A DNA stretch of 64,000 nt from UBA6522 sp965262365 (lineage in GTDB: Bacteria > Pseudomonadota > Gammaproteobacteria > Steroidobacterales > Rariloculaceae): the NCBI GenBank assembly GCA_965262365.1, contig OZ253541.1, positions 5,270,001 through 5,334,000 on the forward strand, read 5' to 3'. Position 1 is the stretch's first letter, and each line of letters starts with the position of its first letter. The notes beneath the pieces are model-generated. The model worked only from the letters and a program-made list of their open reading frames with translations, had not been told where the DNA came from and made no database searches. The position numbers and the translations under genes were made by a program. Below are positions 20,989 through 32,729 of the stretch, piece after piece.

Positions 20989-21519
20989 TTGTGTGAAGAA
21001 GACTGTTTCTTCGAAGGGCGTTTGCGAGTACTTCCCGAGGAATGCAGATACCCTTGCGGCGAAACACAGCTGTCGGTAAGTGTGTGCTTTGCTCAGAATG
21101 CTGCGTTGCCGGACCGGCGGGGAACGGTTGATCATGGCGAGCGTCTCTATGCGCAACTGTGTCTGGCTTGTCACGGACCTGAAGGTGCGAACGGTATCAA
21201 CGATCAACTTGGAGGTCACTACAACCCCGACAATGACTTTGCGGGCGACACTTCATTACCGCGCACCATCGGAAACTACTGGCCGTATGCGACGACCGTG
21301 TATGACCATATCGATCGCTCCATGCCGATGGCCAAGCCCGGCACACTGACCTCGGACGAGGTCTATGGCCTGGTCGCATATCGGCTGTACCTTAACGGTA
21401 TCGTCAAGGAAGATTCGGTAATCGATGCCGCGACGTTACCTCTTGTTGAAATGCCCGCACGCCACTTGTTCAATTGGAGTGAGGAGGCACGGGCTCTGAC
21501 GAATCAGGACAGTCATTGA
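20989..21519 (+). CDS. c-type cytochrome domain protein with a damaged N-terminus
   Basis: 176 codons. It has one haem site CLACH at 58-62 and a class I cytochrome domain ending DEVYGLVAYRLYLNGIV ... LPLVEMPARHLF, which resembles the C-terminal cytochrome domain of SoxD-like or alcohol-dehydrogenase-associated proteins. The first 36 residues (MCEEDCFFEGRLRVLPEECR ...) do not form a normal signal peptide, although SVSVCFAQNA looks like a signal-peptide end. A frameshift or a deletion at the 5' end is therefore suspected. Without export the haem could not be attached. The next gene starts at TTG overlapping its stop. Confidence 0.55.
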   Translation: MCEEDCFFEGRLRVLPEECRYPCGETQLSVSVCFAQNAALPDRRGTVDHGERLYAQLCLACHGPEGANGINDQLGGHYNPDNDFAGDTSLPRTIGNYWPYATTVYDHIDRSMPMAKPGTLTSDEVYGLVAYRLYLNGIVKEDSVIDAATLPLVEMPARHLFNWSEEARALTNQDSH

Positions 21520-22163
21520 TCGCGGCAAGATCCAGCAAGCAAATCGCGGCGCGGTCCGCCTACTGGTCAGAAGGAAATATCACGTCCCTGCCGAACCTGT
21601 TTGTCGACAATTACAGCGGCGACGTACTTCGGTTCTGGGACGAAGCGTTCTCGACGCTGGAGGAAAATGGCACGGTGCTCGATATCTGTACAGGCAATGG
21701 CGCGATCGCATACCTGGCTCGAGATCATGCAGATCGTCGAGGAATACGCTTTGAAATCCACGCAATCGACGTCGCTGAAATTCAGCCGCGCAGCCGTGAA
21801 GGCGACGATTCGACCATCAACGATGTTCAGTTTCATTCAGGCGTTGCGGTTGAGGCCACGCATTGTCGCAACGACTATTTTGATCTGATCGTCGGACAGT
21901 TTGCGCTTGAGTACTGCAGTATTCCGGATGCGGTCGAGGAGCTGTCCCGCATCATCCGTGAGAACGGATCACTGATCCTGATGGTGCATCACGCTGATTC
22001 AGCTACAGCACAACGTACTCGTCACTTCGTCGATGTCGCCGACGTTTTCCTGAAGGAACCAACCATCTTCTACAGGTTGCGGAAATACGCAGAACTTCAC
22101 ATTGGTCGAAAGCGTATCAATGCTCGTAAGGCGTCTCAGAAGCGCCAGCAGTTGATGGGATAG
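21516..22163 (+). CDS. Class I SAM-dependent methyltransferase, shortened paralogue
   Basis: 215 aa. The start is a TTG at 21516 overlapping the cytochrome stop (TTGA). The Rossmann core is intact: VLDICTGNGAIAYLA, the acidic strand HAIDVAEI, then YFDLIVGQFALEYCSI. It aligns along its whole length with the 319-residue methyltransferase at 48585, but stops (RQQLMG) where that protein continues for about 110 residues. The C-terminal part is therefore lost at the junction with the convergent S9 peptidase gene, 6 bp away. The substrate is unknown, and activity is doubtful. Confidence 0.65.
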   Translation: MIAARSSKQIAARSAYWSEGNITSLPNLFVDNYSGDVLRFWDEAFSTLEENGTVLDICTGNGAIAYLARDHADRRGIRFEIHAIDVAEIQPRSREGDDSTINDVQFHSGVAVEATHCRNDYFDLIVGQFALEYCSIPDAVEELSRIIRENGSLILMVHHADSATAQRTRHFVDVADVFLKEPTIFYRLRKYAELHIGRKRINARKASQKRQQLMG

Positions 22164-22169
22164 CGTAGA

Positions 22170-24503
22170 CTATCGCGCGCCGTCCCCGACGTGCCGTTCG
22201 AAGTATTCGCGTATCTTGCCAAAAGCATAAATGGCGTAGTGCTCGTCACTGGCCCACCAGTGCGATGACGTCGGCGCGATAATGATGTCCGGCTCCTTTC
22301 CCAACAACAGGAGCTTTTCGTACATCTGCAGCGTCGACTGGACTGGCACGATGTCGTCGTGCAGCCCGTGAATAATCAACACCGGGTCTGCCAGTTTTTC
22401 GCCGTAGTTCAGGAGAGTCGACTTCCTGAAGATCTCCGGATGTGTGTGCGGCCGTCGTGACAGGTGTTGGTCGTTGCTCGTAAATTTCGATACATCGATC
22501 GCGGGTGCGCCGGCGACGCCGGCTTTGAACATGCCCGGCTTTTCGAGCAGCGCAAACAGCACCAACATGCCACCGTAACTGTTGCCCCAAATACCGATCC
22601 GGTCTGTGTCTACATAGGGGAGCGTCTTCAAATAGTCGACGGTACTGTGCAGATCCTCGAGATCATCGCCGCCCCAATCTCCCTGAAATGTCTCGCGAAA
22701 GTCTACGCCGTAGCCGATGCTGCCTCTGAGATCGACCTGGATCGTGATGTAGTCGCCATCCATGGCCATCGCCTGCTGGAAAGCACTGATCCGTTCGGGC
22801 GTTGGGTGGCCGCGCGTCGACCATGAGTTGCGCACGGTATTGGAATAGACGTTCCCGAGGATCACTGGATAGCGCTTTGACCGATCCAGGTTCGGGGGTT
22901 CGATGATCCTGGCGTGAAGAGTGAAATCGTCAATGCGGCTTGGGAATTGGACGTAGCGTGGCTCGATCCAGTCGTACCGATAGAATTCGGGAACGGGCGA
23001 GTGCGTAACCCTGACCGGTGTGTCAGGTGACGACACATTGACGATGTACAACTCCGCCGGTTCTAGCTCGCTCGACGAAACGACAGCGATAAAGTCGCCG
23101 CCGGGCGCGACTGCAAAATCTTCGTGAACGCCTGGCCGCGACGTGACACGCTGTGGGGACCCTCCACTTTCACTGATAGTGAAAACCTGGCGCTCACGAG
23201 GGTTCGGCAACGCCGCTGTGAAAAAAAGCGATTGTGTTTCCCTTGCGATAGCGACCTGGGGCCTGCCACTGGAGCTGGCGACATCGTAGTCACCGGTCGT
23301 AAGCAAACGGGGGTTGCCACCGGATGCCGAGATCGACGCGATTCGATAATACCCGCCGTTGTCGTCGATAAAGTAAATCCGCCGTCCGGAGCTGGCCCAG
23401 TGCGACGTGAATACCGAGTAGATGCGCCGCGGCCGATGATCGTGATAGATCGGCTCGAGAGGGGCTTGACCGTTGGGGATATCGGTGACGTACAACCATC
23501 GGTGTTCTCCTTCGTCCGTTTCCTGTTCGATCAGCAAGCGGCTCGCCGTTGGAGACCATTTGTAGTTCAGAATATTGCGATTCAGCGGCTCGCGCAGCGG
23601 AAGCTCGCTGACAGTGCCGCTGGCTCGGGAGTAAATGCCAAGCGTTTTGACGGCATCGTCTTGCCCCGGATAGGGCCGTCGCACTTCGGCGAGGAACGGC
23701 TCGTCTTGACCTATATACGACGGTATTGGCATTCGGTTGACGCGCGTTCGGTCTGCGCGATGTACGGCAATGTAGTTCGAATCGGCGGACCAGGCATAGC
23801 TCGTTATTTCGTCGTCCAAGCCGTTGAAGCGTCCGAATGATGCACCCGCGAGCGCCGGTTTGCCGACATTCGTCGCCTTGACGAGCGCGTCGTCACTGAA
23901 TCGCCAAAGCCAGAGATCGCCGTCCCCGAGATAGGACAGGTACGCGCCGTCAGGCGAAATGTCGAGATCGCTCTTGCGGCCGCCGCTGGTCGTAATCTGG
24001 CGAATATCGCCGGAATTTGCCGACACATGATGGATGTCTCCGTCAAAGGCAAAGTACAGGCCGCTCGATGTCGCATCCCACAGAATCTCGGAAACTCCGG
24101 CGACGCGTTTGGATTGCGCAGCGACCAACAACCGCTGGAGGGATGTGTCCTGCAAAGCCGTCGTTTGTGCTCCGGGCGATGCACCGATTGCGAGATTCGT
24201 GATACTTCTGGGCCCGCTGCCGCTGGCGTCGGTGACCCAGATGTCGCGGAACGCGCGTCCTTCGCCGTTCCACAGAAATGCCAGACTTTCCCCGTCGGTC
24301 GACCAGGTGGGGGCGACTGGTCTGGTGCCGCCCAGCAACGGCAGCGACATCGAGCGTTCGATCGTAGGCGCATCCTGAGACGACGCATTCGAAAGGACAG
24401 AGGAAACAGCAAGTACCGCCAGAGCATGACCGGCAATGAGGACAAGCTTTGCAATCGTACCGGCAGCCTTTTCGGCAGCAGTAGGGGCGGGTTCATTGCG
24501 CAT
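22170..24503 (-). CDS. S9-family serine peptidase (DPP-IV/prolyl-oligopeptidase type)
   Basis: 777 aa. The N-terminus has a hydrophobic export segment (AKLVLIAGHALAVLAVSSVL). The central part is a WD/propeller-type beta region, followed by the alpha/beta hydrolase domain. The triad is Ser642 in GNSYGG, Asp716 in HDDIVP and His748 in SHWW. The family cleaves peptides, often after proline, in the periplasm or on the cell surface. It lies downstream of and in the same direction as the TonB receptor remnant, 231 bp apart, a pairing common in peptide-uptake loci. Confidence 0.88.
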   Translation of the reverse strand: MRNEPAPTAAEKAAGTIAKLVLIAGHALAVLAVSSVLSNASSQDAPTIERSMSLPLLGGTRPVAPTWSTDGESLAFLWNGEGRAFRDIWVTDASGSGPRSITNLAIGASPGAQTTALQDTSLQRLLVAAQSKRVAGVSEILWDATSSGLYFAFDGDIHHVSANSGDIRQITTSGGRKSDLDISPDGAYLSYLGDGDLWLWRFSDDALVKATNVGKPALAGASFGRFNGLDDEITSYAWSADSNYIAVHRADRTRVNRMPIPSYIGQDEPFLAEVRRPYPGQDDAVKTLGIYSRASGTVSELPLREPLNRNILNYKWSPTASRLLIEQETDEGEHRWLYVTDIPNGQAPLEPIYHDHRPRRIYSVFTSHWASSGRRIYFIDDNGGYYRIASISASGGNPRLLTTGDYDVASSSGRPQVAIARETQSLFFTAALPNPRERQVFTISESGGSPQRVTSRPGVHEDFAVAPGGDFIAVVSSSELEPAELYIVNVSSPDTPVRVTHSPVPEFYRYDWIEPRYVQFPSRIDDFTLHARIIEPPNLDRSKRYPVILGNVYSNTVRNSWSTRGHPTPERISAFQQAMAMDGDYITIQVDLRGSIGYGVDFRETFQGDWGGDDLEDLHSTVDYLKTLPYVDTDRIGIWGNSYGGMLVLFALLEKPGMFKAGVAGAPAIDVSKFTSNDQHLSRRPHTHPEIFRKSTLLNYGEKLADPVLIIHGLHDDIVPVQSTLQMYEKLLLLGKEPDIIIAPTSSHWWASDEHYAIYAFGKIREYFERHVGDGAR

Positions 24504-24734
24504 GACGTTTGTGTCCCTCGGGACAGGTGGAATTCCTGTGTCTGGTAGGCCCGCCGCCGTATCCGCTAACCGACCTCATGGTGGCAACGTACCGTAACGC
24601 TTGTTCCCTGGCTCGGAGAGGCCGCTGCAGGTCTCGTTACATGGACCGGGAAACCGCAGAATGTGCCTGGCGATTCCCGCGGCGTTGTAGCCATCTTCGG
24701 TTAACCTGAAGCGGACAAATAGCAAAAATTTCGA

Positions 24735-26573
24735 CTACCCGCCGAACGATGCCGACGCACCGACAAAGTATTTCCGGCCAATCGGATCGAACAATGTCAC
24801 ATTGGTGCTTGCATCGCCCCCGGCGCGGAAACCGAGGACAGGCGGCTGCTTGTCCGTCAGGTTCTGAATACCCCCGAAAATCCGAAAACGATCACCGATA
24901 CTGACCCCGCCATTGAGATTAATGTACAACGTGGAATCCAGTGTACCGTTTTCGTTCGGAAACGCGTTCTCTGAAAGCTCAAGATCGCCTCCACCTTGCG
25001 TGACCGAGAGCCACTCGGGAAGATCGAACGTGGATACGACCTGCAGATCGAGGCCCTGCACCTGCCGTGTTGCGACGTTCAGCAGCGGCGCATTGACCTG
25101 GTCGATATTTCCGGAAGACAGGCGAGCGATCGACTGACACGGTGCTCCGTTCGCGTCGAGCGTCTCGAAGCAGGAATCGACAAGTGCCTGCGCGCTGACC
25201 TGTGTGATCGCGCCATCGACGCCGATGTCGTAGAAGTCGAGTGACATCGACAAATTCGGCCACCGCGTCGGCGTGTATACGAGCCCGGCCGTAAAGGTAT
25301 CCGACTCCTCTTCAATTAGCTCCTCGTTGCCGCCGGAGCGAACCTGATAGCCCTGGCTCGCACCAACCTGCAAATTGTCGACGATCTCAGGCGGCACACC
25401 CTGCGCGATACACAGTTGCTTCTGGGCGTCGGTCGGAGTGTTGTCGACAACGCAGGGATCCACTCCGCCAGAGAACCTCGCCGTCGGAGCGCCGAAATAT
25501 TCGTTGAGGTTCGGTGCACGAATTGCACGGCCGATGCCCGACCGTATCCGGACGCTGTCGTTGACTTGCCAATCGAGCGCGCCGTTCCACGCCGTGACCG
25601 CGCCGATCGTCGAGTAGTCCGCGAATCTGACGGCTGCCTCGACGGCCAGGCTTTCAGCGAAGGAACTGTCTGACAGAATGGGAAATCGGGCCTCGCCGAA
25701 GACTTCGGTGATATCGAACTCACCGCCATTAACGACGGGTGGCCTGGTTCCAAGATCTCCCGACAGTTGCGTTTCGTCCGGGATCGTGCGGAAATCTTCC
25801 GCGCGGTACTCGTAGCCGAATGCCGTGGCAACCGGGCCCGCCGGTAGCTCGAACAGATCGCCTGTCATCGATGCGCCGACGACCTCGCGAGTGAACTGAT
25901 CCTGCCGACCGGTCGTGAGCTTGAGGTATTCGGACATTTCCTCAGTCAATGCATCTGTCCCGAATACGGCCACGGGAATACACCCGAGCAATTCAACACG
26001 GCATCGGACTTCGTCGTTCTCAACCACGATATCGAGACCAAGGTCCAACCGGGACCGTGACAGCCGGTTCGCCTGAATTAAATTCAGGTCGGTCTTTGAA
26101 TACTGATAGAAGGCATCCCAGTTCCAGGTATTGGCGCCGAAATCGACGTCACCTCGAAAGCCGCCGGTCAGGAGGTAGCCGTCGGTCACCGTCGTGACGT
26201 TTCTCGGACCCAGTTGCTCAATTTGCCATGCTGTGTTCCGTATTGCGTAGGTTCCGTCACCGTCGGGATCGAAGTAAGCCGCATTGGCCGCGAAGAAATC
26301 ACGCAACGGCTGCGTGAAGAGCGGGTTTGTTGCCGCTTGCGGCACAAGCAGCGTACCGCGCTCCTGGCCGAAGCTCGTCGGATTACTGGCATCAGGGGCC
26401 TGTTGGTATGCGTTTTCCTTGTTGGTATAGAAAAGCTGGGCGTACGCTTCGACCCTTTCACCCACCTCGACGCTGCCGAGTCCCGCTATCTGCCAGCGCT
26501 CCAACGGACGAAGCAGATAGTTGGGGGGCGCGTAGTTGTACTGGTCAACCGGCCGGCAGAACGGCGCCGGCAC
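24735..26573 (-). pseudogene. TonB-dependent receptor, 5'-truncated (barrel only)
   Basis: 612 codons aligning with residues about 299-980 of the receptor at 54158 (PFCRPVDQYNYA with PWCRIRDGYNYA, AFYQYSKTD with TFYQFSRND, the ELPAGPVATAFGYEYR stretch) and ending in a proper barrel C-terminus (GRKYFVGASASFGG). The signal peptide, TonB box, plug and first strands are missing. In frame, a TAG lies at 26582-26580, three codons before the GTG that would be the first possible start. The break falls at about 26575, just before the leader of the divergent DUF885 gene. It cannot work as a transporter. Confidence 0.85.
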
Positions 26574-26657
26574 GCGATGCTATACTTCAGCAGGAGATGT
26601 TTCCTGGTCGGGCCAGCGTTGCCTTATCGGGAAATCCGATACTGAGGGGTGACAGTC

Positions 26658-28331
<1,674 letters not shown>

Positions 28332-28394
28332 GCGGCTACGTTCTCTCCTGCCAGGGGGCCGATTCGTCAGCCTTCATCCGACGAGGTTCGAAAC

Positions 28395-30296
28395 ATGAGA
28401 TTTCCATTCAGACTTGCTGTCACCGCTTCTGCGATCCTGTTGGCGGGCCAGGCCCAGCCGCAGATCCACCTGGTTTCCGACGAGGTAAGGCGTGCCGCCC
28501 TGGCCAGTGAGGCGAACATCGAACGCATGGTCATGGTACCGATGCGCGACGGCGTGCACCTGGCATCCCGGGTCTACCTGCCGAAGGGCGATGAAGGGCC
28601 CTTCCCGACCATCCTGTGGCGATCGCCGTACAACTTCAGTGAAAAGATGGCGCCGAACCCTGACTATTCGGACGCGAACCTGAAGTTTGCGCTGGACGCC
28701 ATTCGGCATGGCTACGCCTTCGTCATGCAGTACGAGCGCGGCAAGTTTTTTTCCGGGGGCGAGTGGGAAATCCTCGGCCACCCGCGAACGGACGGACATG
28801 ACACGCTGACCTGGATCGCCGAGCAGCCCTGGTCCAACGGCAAGGTCGGCACGATCGGGTGTTCATCCACGGCGGAATGGATCATGGGGCTTGCAAGCCT
28901 CAGGCACCCGGCGCACGTGGCGGCGGTGCCGATGGGGGTTGGCGCCGGCATCGGCCGCATGGGTCCGTACTACGAACAAGGCAATTACTACAAGGGAGGG
29001 GTGACCCAGCTGCCCATGCTGACGTGGCTGTACAGCGAACAGAACCTTGTCCGGCCCACGTTTCCCGCGGGTCTTTCGCGCGATGAACTCATCCGCGTGT
29101 CACGCTTCTACGACCTTGCGCCGGACATGCCCGAAGTCGACTGGAATGAAGCGTTTCGGCACCTTCCGCTCAGCGAAGCGATCGTGGCGGCCGGAGGCCC
29201 GAACGGTATTTTTGACGAGATGGTCGATCGCGGACCCGACGACGAGGCCTGGTACGAGGGCGGCCTGTATCACGACCATGAGGATTTCTTCGTTCCCGCG
29301 CTGTGGGTCCATTCCTGGTACGACCTTTCGGTCGCGCCGAACATCGCGCTCTTCAATCACGTTCGCACCAATGCGAGCGATCCGCGCATCCGCGACAACC
29401 AGTACATGATCATCGCGCCCACGGAACACTGCCATATGTACCGGCTCCGCGACCCCCACGTCACCGGCGGTCGCGACATGGGGCGCGTTCACTTCGGGCT
29501 CGACGAAATCGTCTACTCGTTTTTCGATCATTACATGAAGGATGCGTCCAACGGGTTTCCCGAAGCGCAGCCGGATGTGCGCTACTTTGCGATGGGCGCG
29601 AACGAATGGCGTACCGCTGAACAATGGCCTCCACCGGGCGCCACGACGATGACGATGTACCTGTCCAGCGACGGCGGCGCCAATACGCTGCTTGGCGACG
29701 GCCGGCTCACACCGGACAGGCCGGAGCCGGTGCAACACGACTCCTATCTGTACGATCCGATGAATCCGGTGCCATCCCTGGGCGGCAACGTGTGCTGTCT
29801 CGGTGACGAGGTCGTGCCCGGGTCCTTCGATCAGCGGCCCGTGGAGGCGCGGGATGACGTGCTCGTCTACACCAGCGCACCGCTAGAGCGCGGCATCGAT
29901 GTGAGCGGCGGGATCGAGATTGTCCTGTACGTTTCGTCGGATGCGCCCGACACGGATTTCACGGTCAAGCTGCTCGACGTCGAGCCCGACGGCAAGGCCT
30001 GGAATCTCGACGAGACCATAAAGCGCGCCCGCTATCGCGAAGGATACGACCGGGAGGTGTTCATGGAACCGGGCGAGATCGTTGCGCTCGAGTTCGCACC
30101 GCTGGCGACGAGCAATCTGTTTCGCGCAGGCCACCGCATCCGCGTCGAAATCTCAAGCAGCAATTACCCTCGCTTCGCACGGAACCTCAACATGGGGACG
30201 GAGAACGCCCGCGAGACGGAACACCGGGTAGCCCGCAACGCTGTCCACCATGGTCCGGATCATCATTCCCGCATCGTATTGACGGTCGTCGAATAA
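28395..30296 (+). CDS. CocE/NonD-family (X-Pro dipeptidyl-peptidase S15-like) hydrolase
   Basis: 633 aa with a signal peptide (MRFPFRLAVTASAILLAGQAQ, first 20 used) and GAGG upstream. The alpha/beta hydrolase domain contains Ser157 in GCSST, Asp310 in HSWYDLS and His345 in PTEHCH, the triad of this family. A C-terminal jelly-roll typical of S15/CocE enzymes follows (from about VLVYTSAPLERGIDVSGG to the end). Relatives act as X-Pro dipeptidyl peptidases, glutaryl acylases or cocaine-type esterases, so the substrate is open. The SDR gene starts 2 bp after its stop, which implies coupled translation. Confidence 0.85.
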   Translation: MRFPFRLAVTASAILLAGQAQPQIHLVSDEVRRAALASEANIERMVMVPMRDGVHLASRVYLPKGDEGPFPTILWRSPYNFSEKMAPNPDYSDANLKFALDAIRHGYAFVMQYERGKFFSGGEWEILGHPRTDGHDTLTWIAEQPWSNGKVGTIGCSSTAEWIMGLASLRHPAHVAAVPMGVGAGIGRMGPYYEQGNYYKGGVTQLPMLTWLYSEQNLVRPTFPAGLSRDELIRVSRFYDLAPDMPEVDWNEAFRHLPLSEAIVAAGGPNGIFDEMVDRGPDDEAWYEGGLYHDHEDFFVPALWVHSWYDLSVAPNIALFNHVRTNASDPRIRDNQYMIIAPTEHCHMYRLRDPHVTGGRDMGRVHFGLDEIVYSFFDHYMKDASNGFPEAQPDVRYFAMGANEWRTAEQWPPPGATTMTMYLSSDGGANTLLGDGRLTPDRPEPVQHDSYLYDPMNPVPSLGGNVCCLGDEVVPGSFDQRPVEARDDVLVYTSAPLERGIDVSGGIEIVLYVSSDAPDTDFTVKLLDVEPDGKAWNLDETIKRARYREGYDREVFMEPGEIVALEFAPLATSNLFRAGHRIRVEISSSNYPRFARNLNMGTENARETEHRVARNAVHHGPDHHSRIVLTVVE

Positions 30297-30298
30297 CC

Positions 30299-31048
30299 AT
30301 GGTGAATCTCGGCTCAAGGGTCGCGCTGGTAACCGGCGCCGCCAACGGCCTCGGCCATGCGATCTCGGCTTGCCTCGGCGAAGCTGGCGCGCGGGGTATC
30401 GGCTTCGATACGGAAGCCTTTGATACGGGCTTGCCCGCCGGCTGGATCGAGCACCGGGGCGACGTCGTCAGGGAGGCGGACCTCGCCAGCTCTGTCGCCC
30501 TGGCCGGGGACCGCTTCGGACGCCTGGACATCGTCGTCGCCAATGCGGGTCTGGTGCCGCCCTGGCGGGAAACCGAGCACCTGGACCTCGAGGAGTGGGA
30601 CACGGTCTTCGCGGTCAACGTGAAGGGTGTGGCGGCGACGATCAAGCATGCCGTGCCGTTGATGAAGCTTACCGGCGGTACGGTCGTCGTCATGGGCTCG
30701 CTGAATTCCCGGCGTGCTCACCCCCGCCAATGTTTGTACGCGGCCACCAAGCATGCCGTGCTCGGCATCGTGCGGGCAGCGGCGATGGATCTCGGCCGGT
30801 ACGGAATACGCGTGAACGCGATCGGTCCGGGGCCCGTCGCCACGGACGCACTGCTCGGACGCCTGGAAACGAGGGCCCGGGAGGGTGAACCGCCGGCGGT
30901 TGAGGTTCTGGAACAGTTCGCGCGCGATACTTCGCTGGGCCGCATCGCAAGCGAGGATGACGTCGCGCGCACCGCGTTGTTCCTGGCCAGCGACCTCTCG
31001 GAAGGAATGACGGGCCAGATCCTGCCTGTGGACGGCGGCTTGCCCTGA
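30299..31048 (+). CDS. SDR-family NAD(P)-dependent oxidoreductase
   Basis: 249 aa, cytoplasmic. It has the cofactor motif TGAANGLG at 12-19, the NAG motif, and the active site Ser in MGSLNS with Tyr147 and Lys151 (YAATK). The C-terminal substrate loop and DGG end are complete. It oxidises or reduces a hydroxyl/keto group; the substrate is unknown. It is translationally linked to the CocE-like hydrolase upstream, so it may process the alcohol or acid released by that enzyme. It is convergent with the permease gene at 31069. Confidence 0.88.
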   Translation: MVNLGSRVALVTGAANGLGHAISACLGEAGARGIGFDTEAFDTGLPAGWIEHRGDVVREADLASSVALAGDRFGRLDIVVANAGLVPPWRETEHLDLEEWDTVFAVNVKGVAATIKHAVPLMKLTGGTVVVMGSLNSRRAHPRQCLYAATKHAVLGIVRAAAMDLGRYGIRVNAIGPGPVATDALLGRLETRAREGEPPAVEVLEQFARDTSLGRIASEDDVARTALFLASDLSEGMTGQILPVDGGLP

Positions 31049-31068
31049 GACGACAGGCCGAGCCGCCG

Positions 31069-31884
31069 TCAGGCGCTTGTCCTGGTGCCGTCGCGGCCCC
31101 GCCCAAGCGACAGGCTCACAGCGGCGGCAACGACCACAAGTGCAGAGACCGCGGTAGCGATCACGGCGATGGCCGGGACCACGGGAGAGTAGTTCGTGGC
31201 GGTGCGCGAGTAGAGCCATTCCGGCAGGGTCGTGTCCGCGCCGCTCGCGAAGACGGATAACGGCAGATTGCTCCAGGACAGAAGGAACGCGAAGAGCGCT
31301 CCCGAGACGATGCCCGGCGCCAGCGCCGGCAGGGTGACTTCACGCAGGACCTGCAGGCGGGTCGCGCCCAGGTCGAACGCCGCATCCTCCTGCATGACGT
31401 CGTAGTTGTACAGGCGGATCGAGATCACCAGCGTCACCACGGGCACGATCCACACCAGGTGCGCAAACGCGGCTGTCTGCCAGCTGGGGGTAATGCCGAG
31501 GGCGGTGAAGTAAATGAGCAGCGCGAGCCCCAGCACCGGTTGCGGGAAGAACAGCGGCAGAACGAGAAAACGCTGAAAGGCCCGGCGTCCGCGCCAGTCG
31601 AATCGGGCGAAGGCGAGGGCGCCGCACAAGGCGAGAACTACCGAGATGACCACCACCAGCAAGGCGATCCTGAAACTGGTCAGGTACAGGGTGCCGGTGG
31701 TGTAGCTGGCGAGCGCATCGGCATAGGCATCGGTGGTCCATACCCGGTGCGGAAAGAGCATGTAGCGGGTATTGGAGAGCGACGCGAGCGCGACGGAGAT
31801 CATCGGTATGTAAAGGAGCACGAGTACCAGCAGAAGCCAGGCCGCCTGCAGTGCATCGAACAATGATTTCGCGCGTCCGTTCAT
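31069..31884 (-). CDS. ABC transporter permease, PotC type
   Basis: 271 aa from the ATG at 31884, which overlaps the upstream permease stop as ATGA. About six membrane segments are visible. The EAA-loop region is AAFDLGATRLQVLREVTLPA (20 shown), which contacts the ATPase. This is the second inner-membrane permease of a spermidine/putrescine-type importer. It is last in the seven-gene operon that begins at 39720. Confidence 0.88.
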   Translation of the reverse strand: MNGRAKSLFDALQAAWLLLVLVLLYIPMISVALASLSNTRYMLFPHRVWTTDAYADALASYTTGTLYLTSFRIALLVVVISVVLALCGALAFARFDWRGRRAFQRFLVLPLFFPQPVLGLALLIYFTALGITPSWQTAAFAHLVWIVPVVTLVISIRLYNYDVMQEDAAFDLGATRLQVLREVTLPALAPGIVSGALFAFLLSWSNLPLSVFASGADTTLPEWLYSRTATNYSPVVPAIAVIATAVSALVVVAAAVSLSLGRGRDGTRTSA

Positions 31885-32729
31885 CGTCGCGCCAGGTTGT
31901 CCACGTCGATGCGCTTCAGAACGGGAAACACGACGGCAGCGGTAAGCAGGACCGTCAGCACCGTGAGCGCCGCGCCCAGCGGCCAGTCCTGGGCGTAGTT
32001 GAAGCGTTGCTCGATCGCGTTGGTGATTACCGTGACGGCCTGTCCCCCCAGGATGTTCATTTCCGCGTTCGCGCCCAGGGACAGAACGAAGCACAGCAAA
32101 GCGCCGACTGCGGCGCCGGGTGCCGCCAGCGGTGCCTCGATCTCCCGAAACACCTGCCACCCGGATGCGCCCAGGTCACGTGCGGCCTCGACCTGGTCCT
32201 TCGGTATCAGTGAAACGCCCAGCAACAGGGGAAACAGAACGAACGGAAAGTGGATGTACACGAGGCCCAGCAAGGCGGCGAGCCTCGTGTACAGGATGGT
32301 ACCGATGGAGACGCCGAACAGCGCGTCGATACTTCCGGCGAGGATGCCGCTCCCCGGCATCATGAACAACGCCAAACCGAACAGGCGGACGCTTTCGGAA
32401 ATGAAGATCGGCAGGGCGATGAGCACGGTAACCAGCGTTGCCCAACGACCGGCAAAGCGCACCAACGCCCTGGCCGTCGGCCAGGCCAATACCAGACAGA
32501 TCAGCGTCGTTGTCGTCGCACCCAGCGCCGACCACATCAGCGGTCGCCAGTAGCCTTCGGCAAATGCCGTGGCGTAGTTGGTGAAGGTCGGGCTTCCCGT
32601 CAGATCGAACGTGCGCGGCGGCATCAGGCTGTAGAGCGCGACGACGAGTATGGGGATGACGAAACCGGCGAGCAGGAACGCCAGGACGGGGAGCATCGTC
32701 AGGATGCCGGGGTTGAAGCGGCGCATCAT
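31881..32729 (-). CDS. ABC transporter permease, PotB type
   Basis: 282 aa with about six membrane segments. The EAA loop reads EAARDLGASGWQVFREIEAP. The ATG at 32729 overlaps the ATPase stop as ATGA, and its own stop overlaps the next permease start in the same way, so the three transporter genes are translated as a coupled block. It is an inner-membrane subunit of the polyamine-type importer. The substrate is not determined by sequence. Confidence 0.88.
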   Translation of the reverse strand: MMRRFNPGILTMLPVLAFLLAGFVIPILVVALYSLMPPRTFDLTGSPTFTNYATAFAEGYWRPLMWSALGATTTTLICLVLAWPTARALVRFAGRWATLVTVLIALPIFISESVRLFGLALFMMPGSGILAGSIDALFGVSIGTILYTRLAALLGLVYIHFPFVLFPLLLGVSLIPKDQVEAARDLGASGWQVFREIEAPLAAPGAAVGALLCFVLSLGANAEMNILGGQAVTVITNAIEQRFNYAQDWPLGAALTVLTVLLTAAVVFPVLKRIDVDNLARR

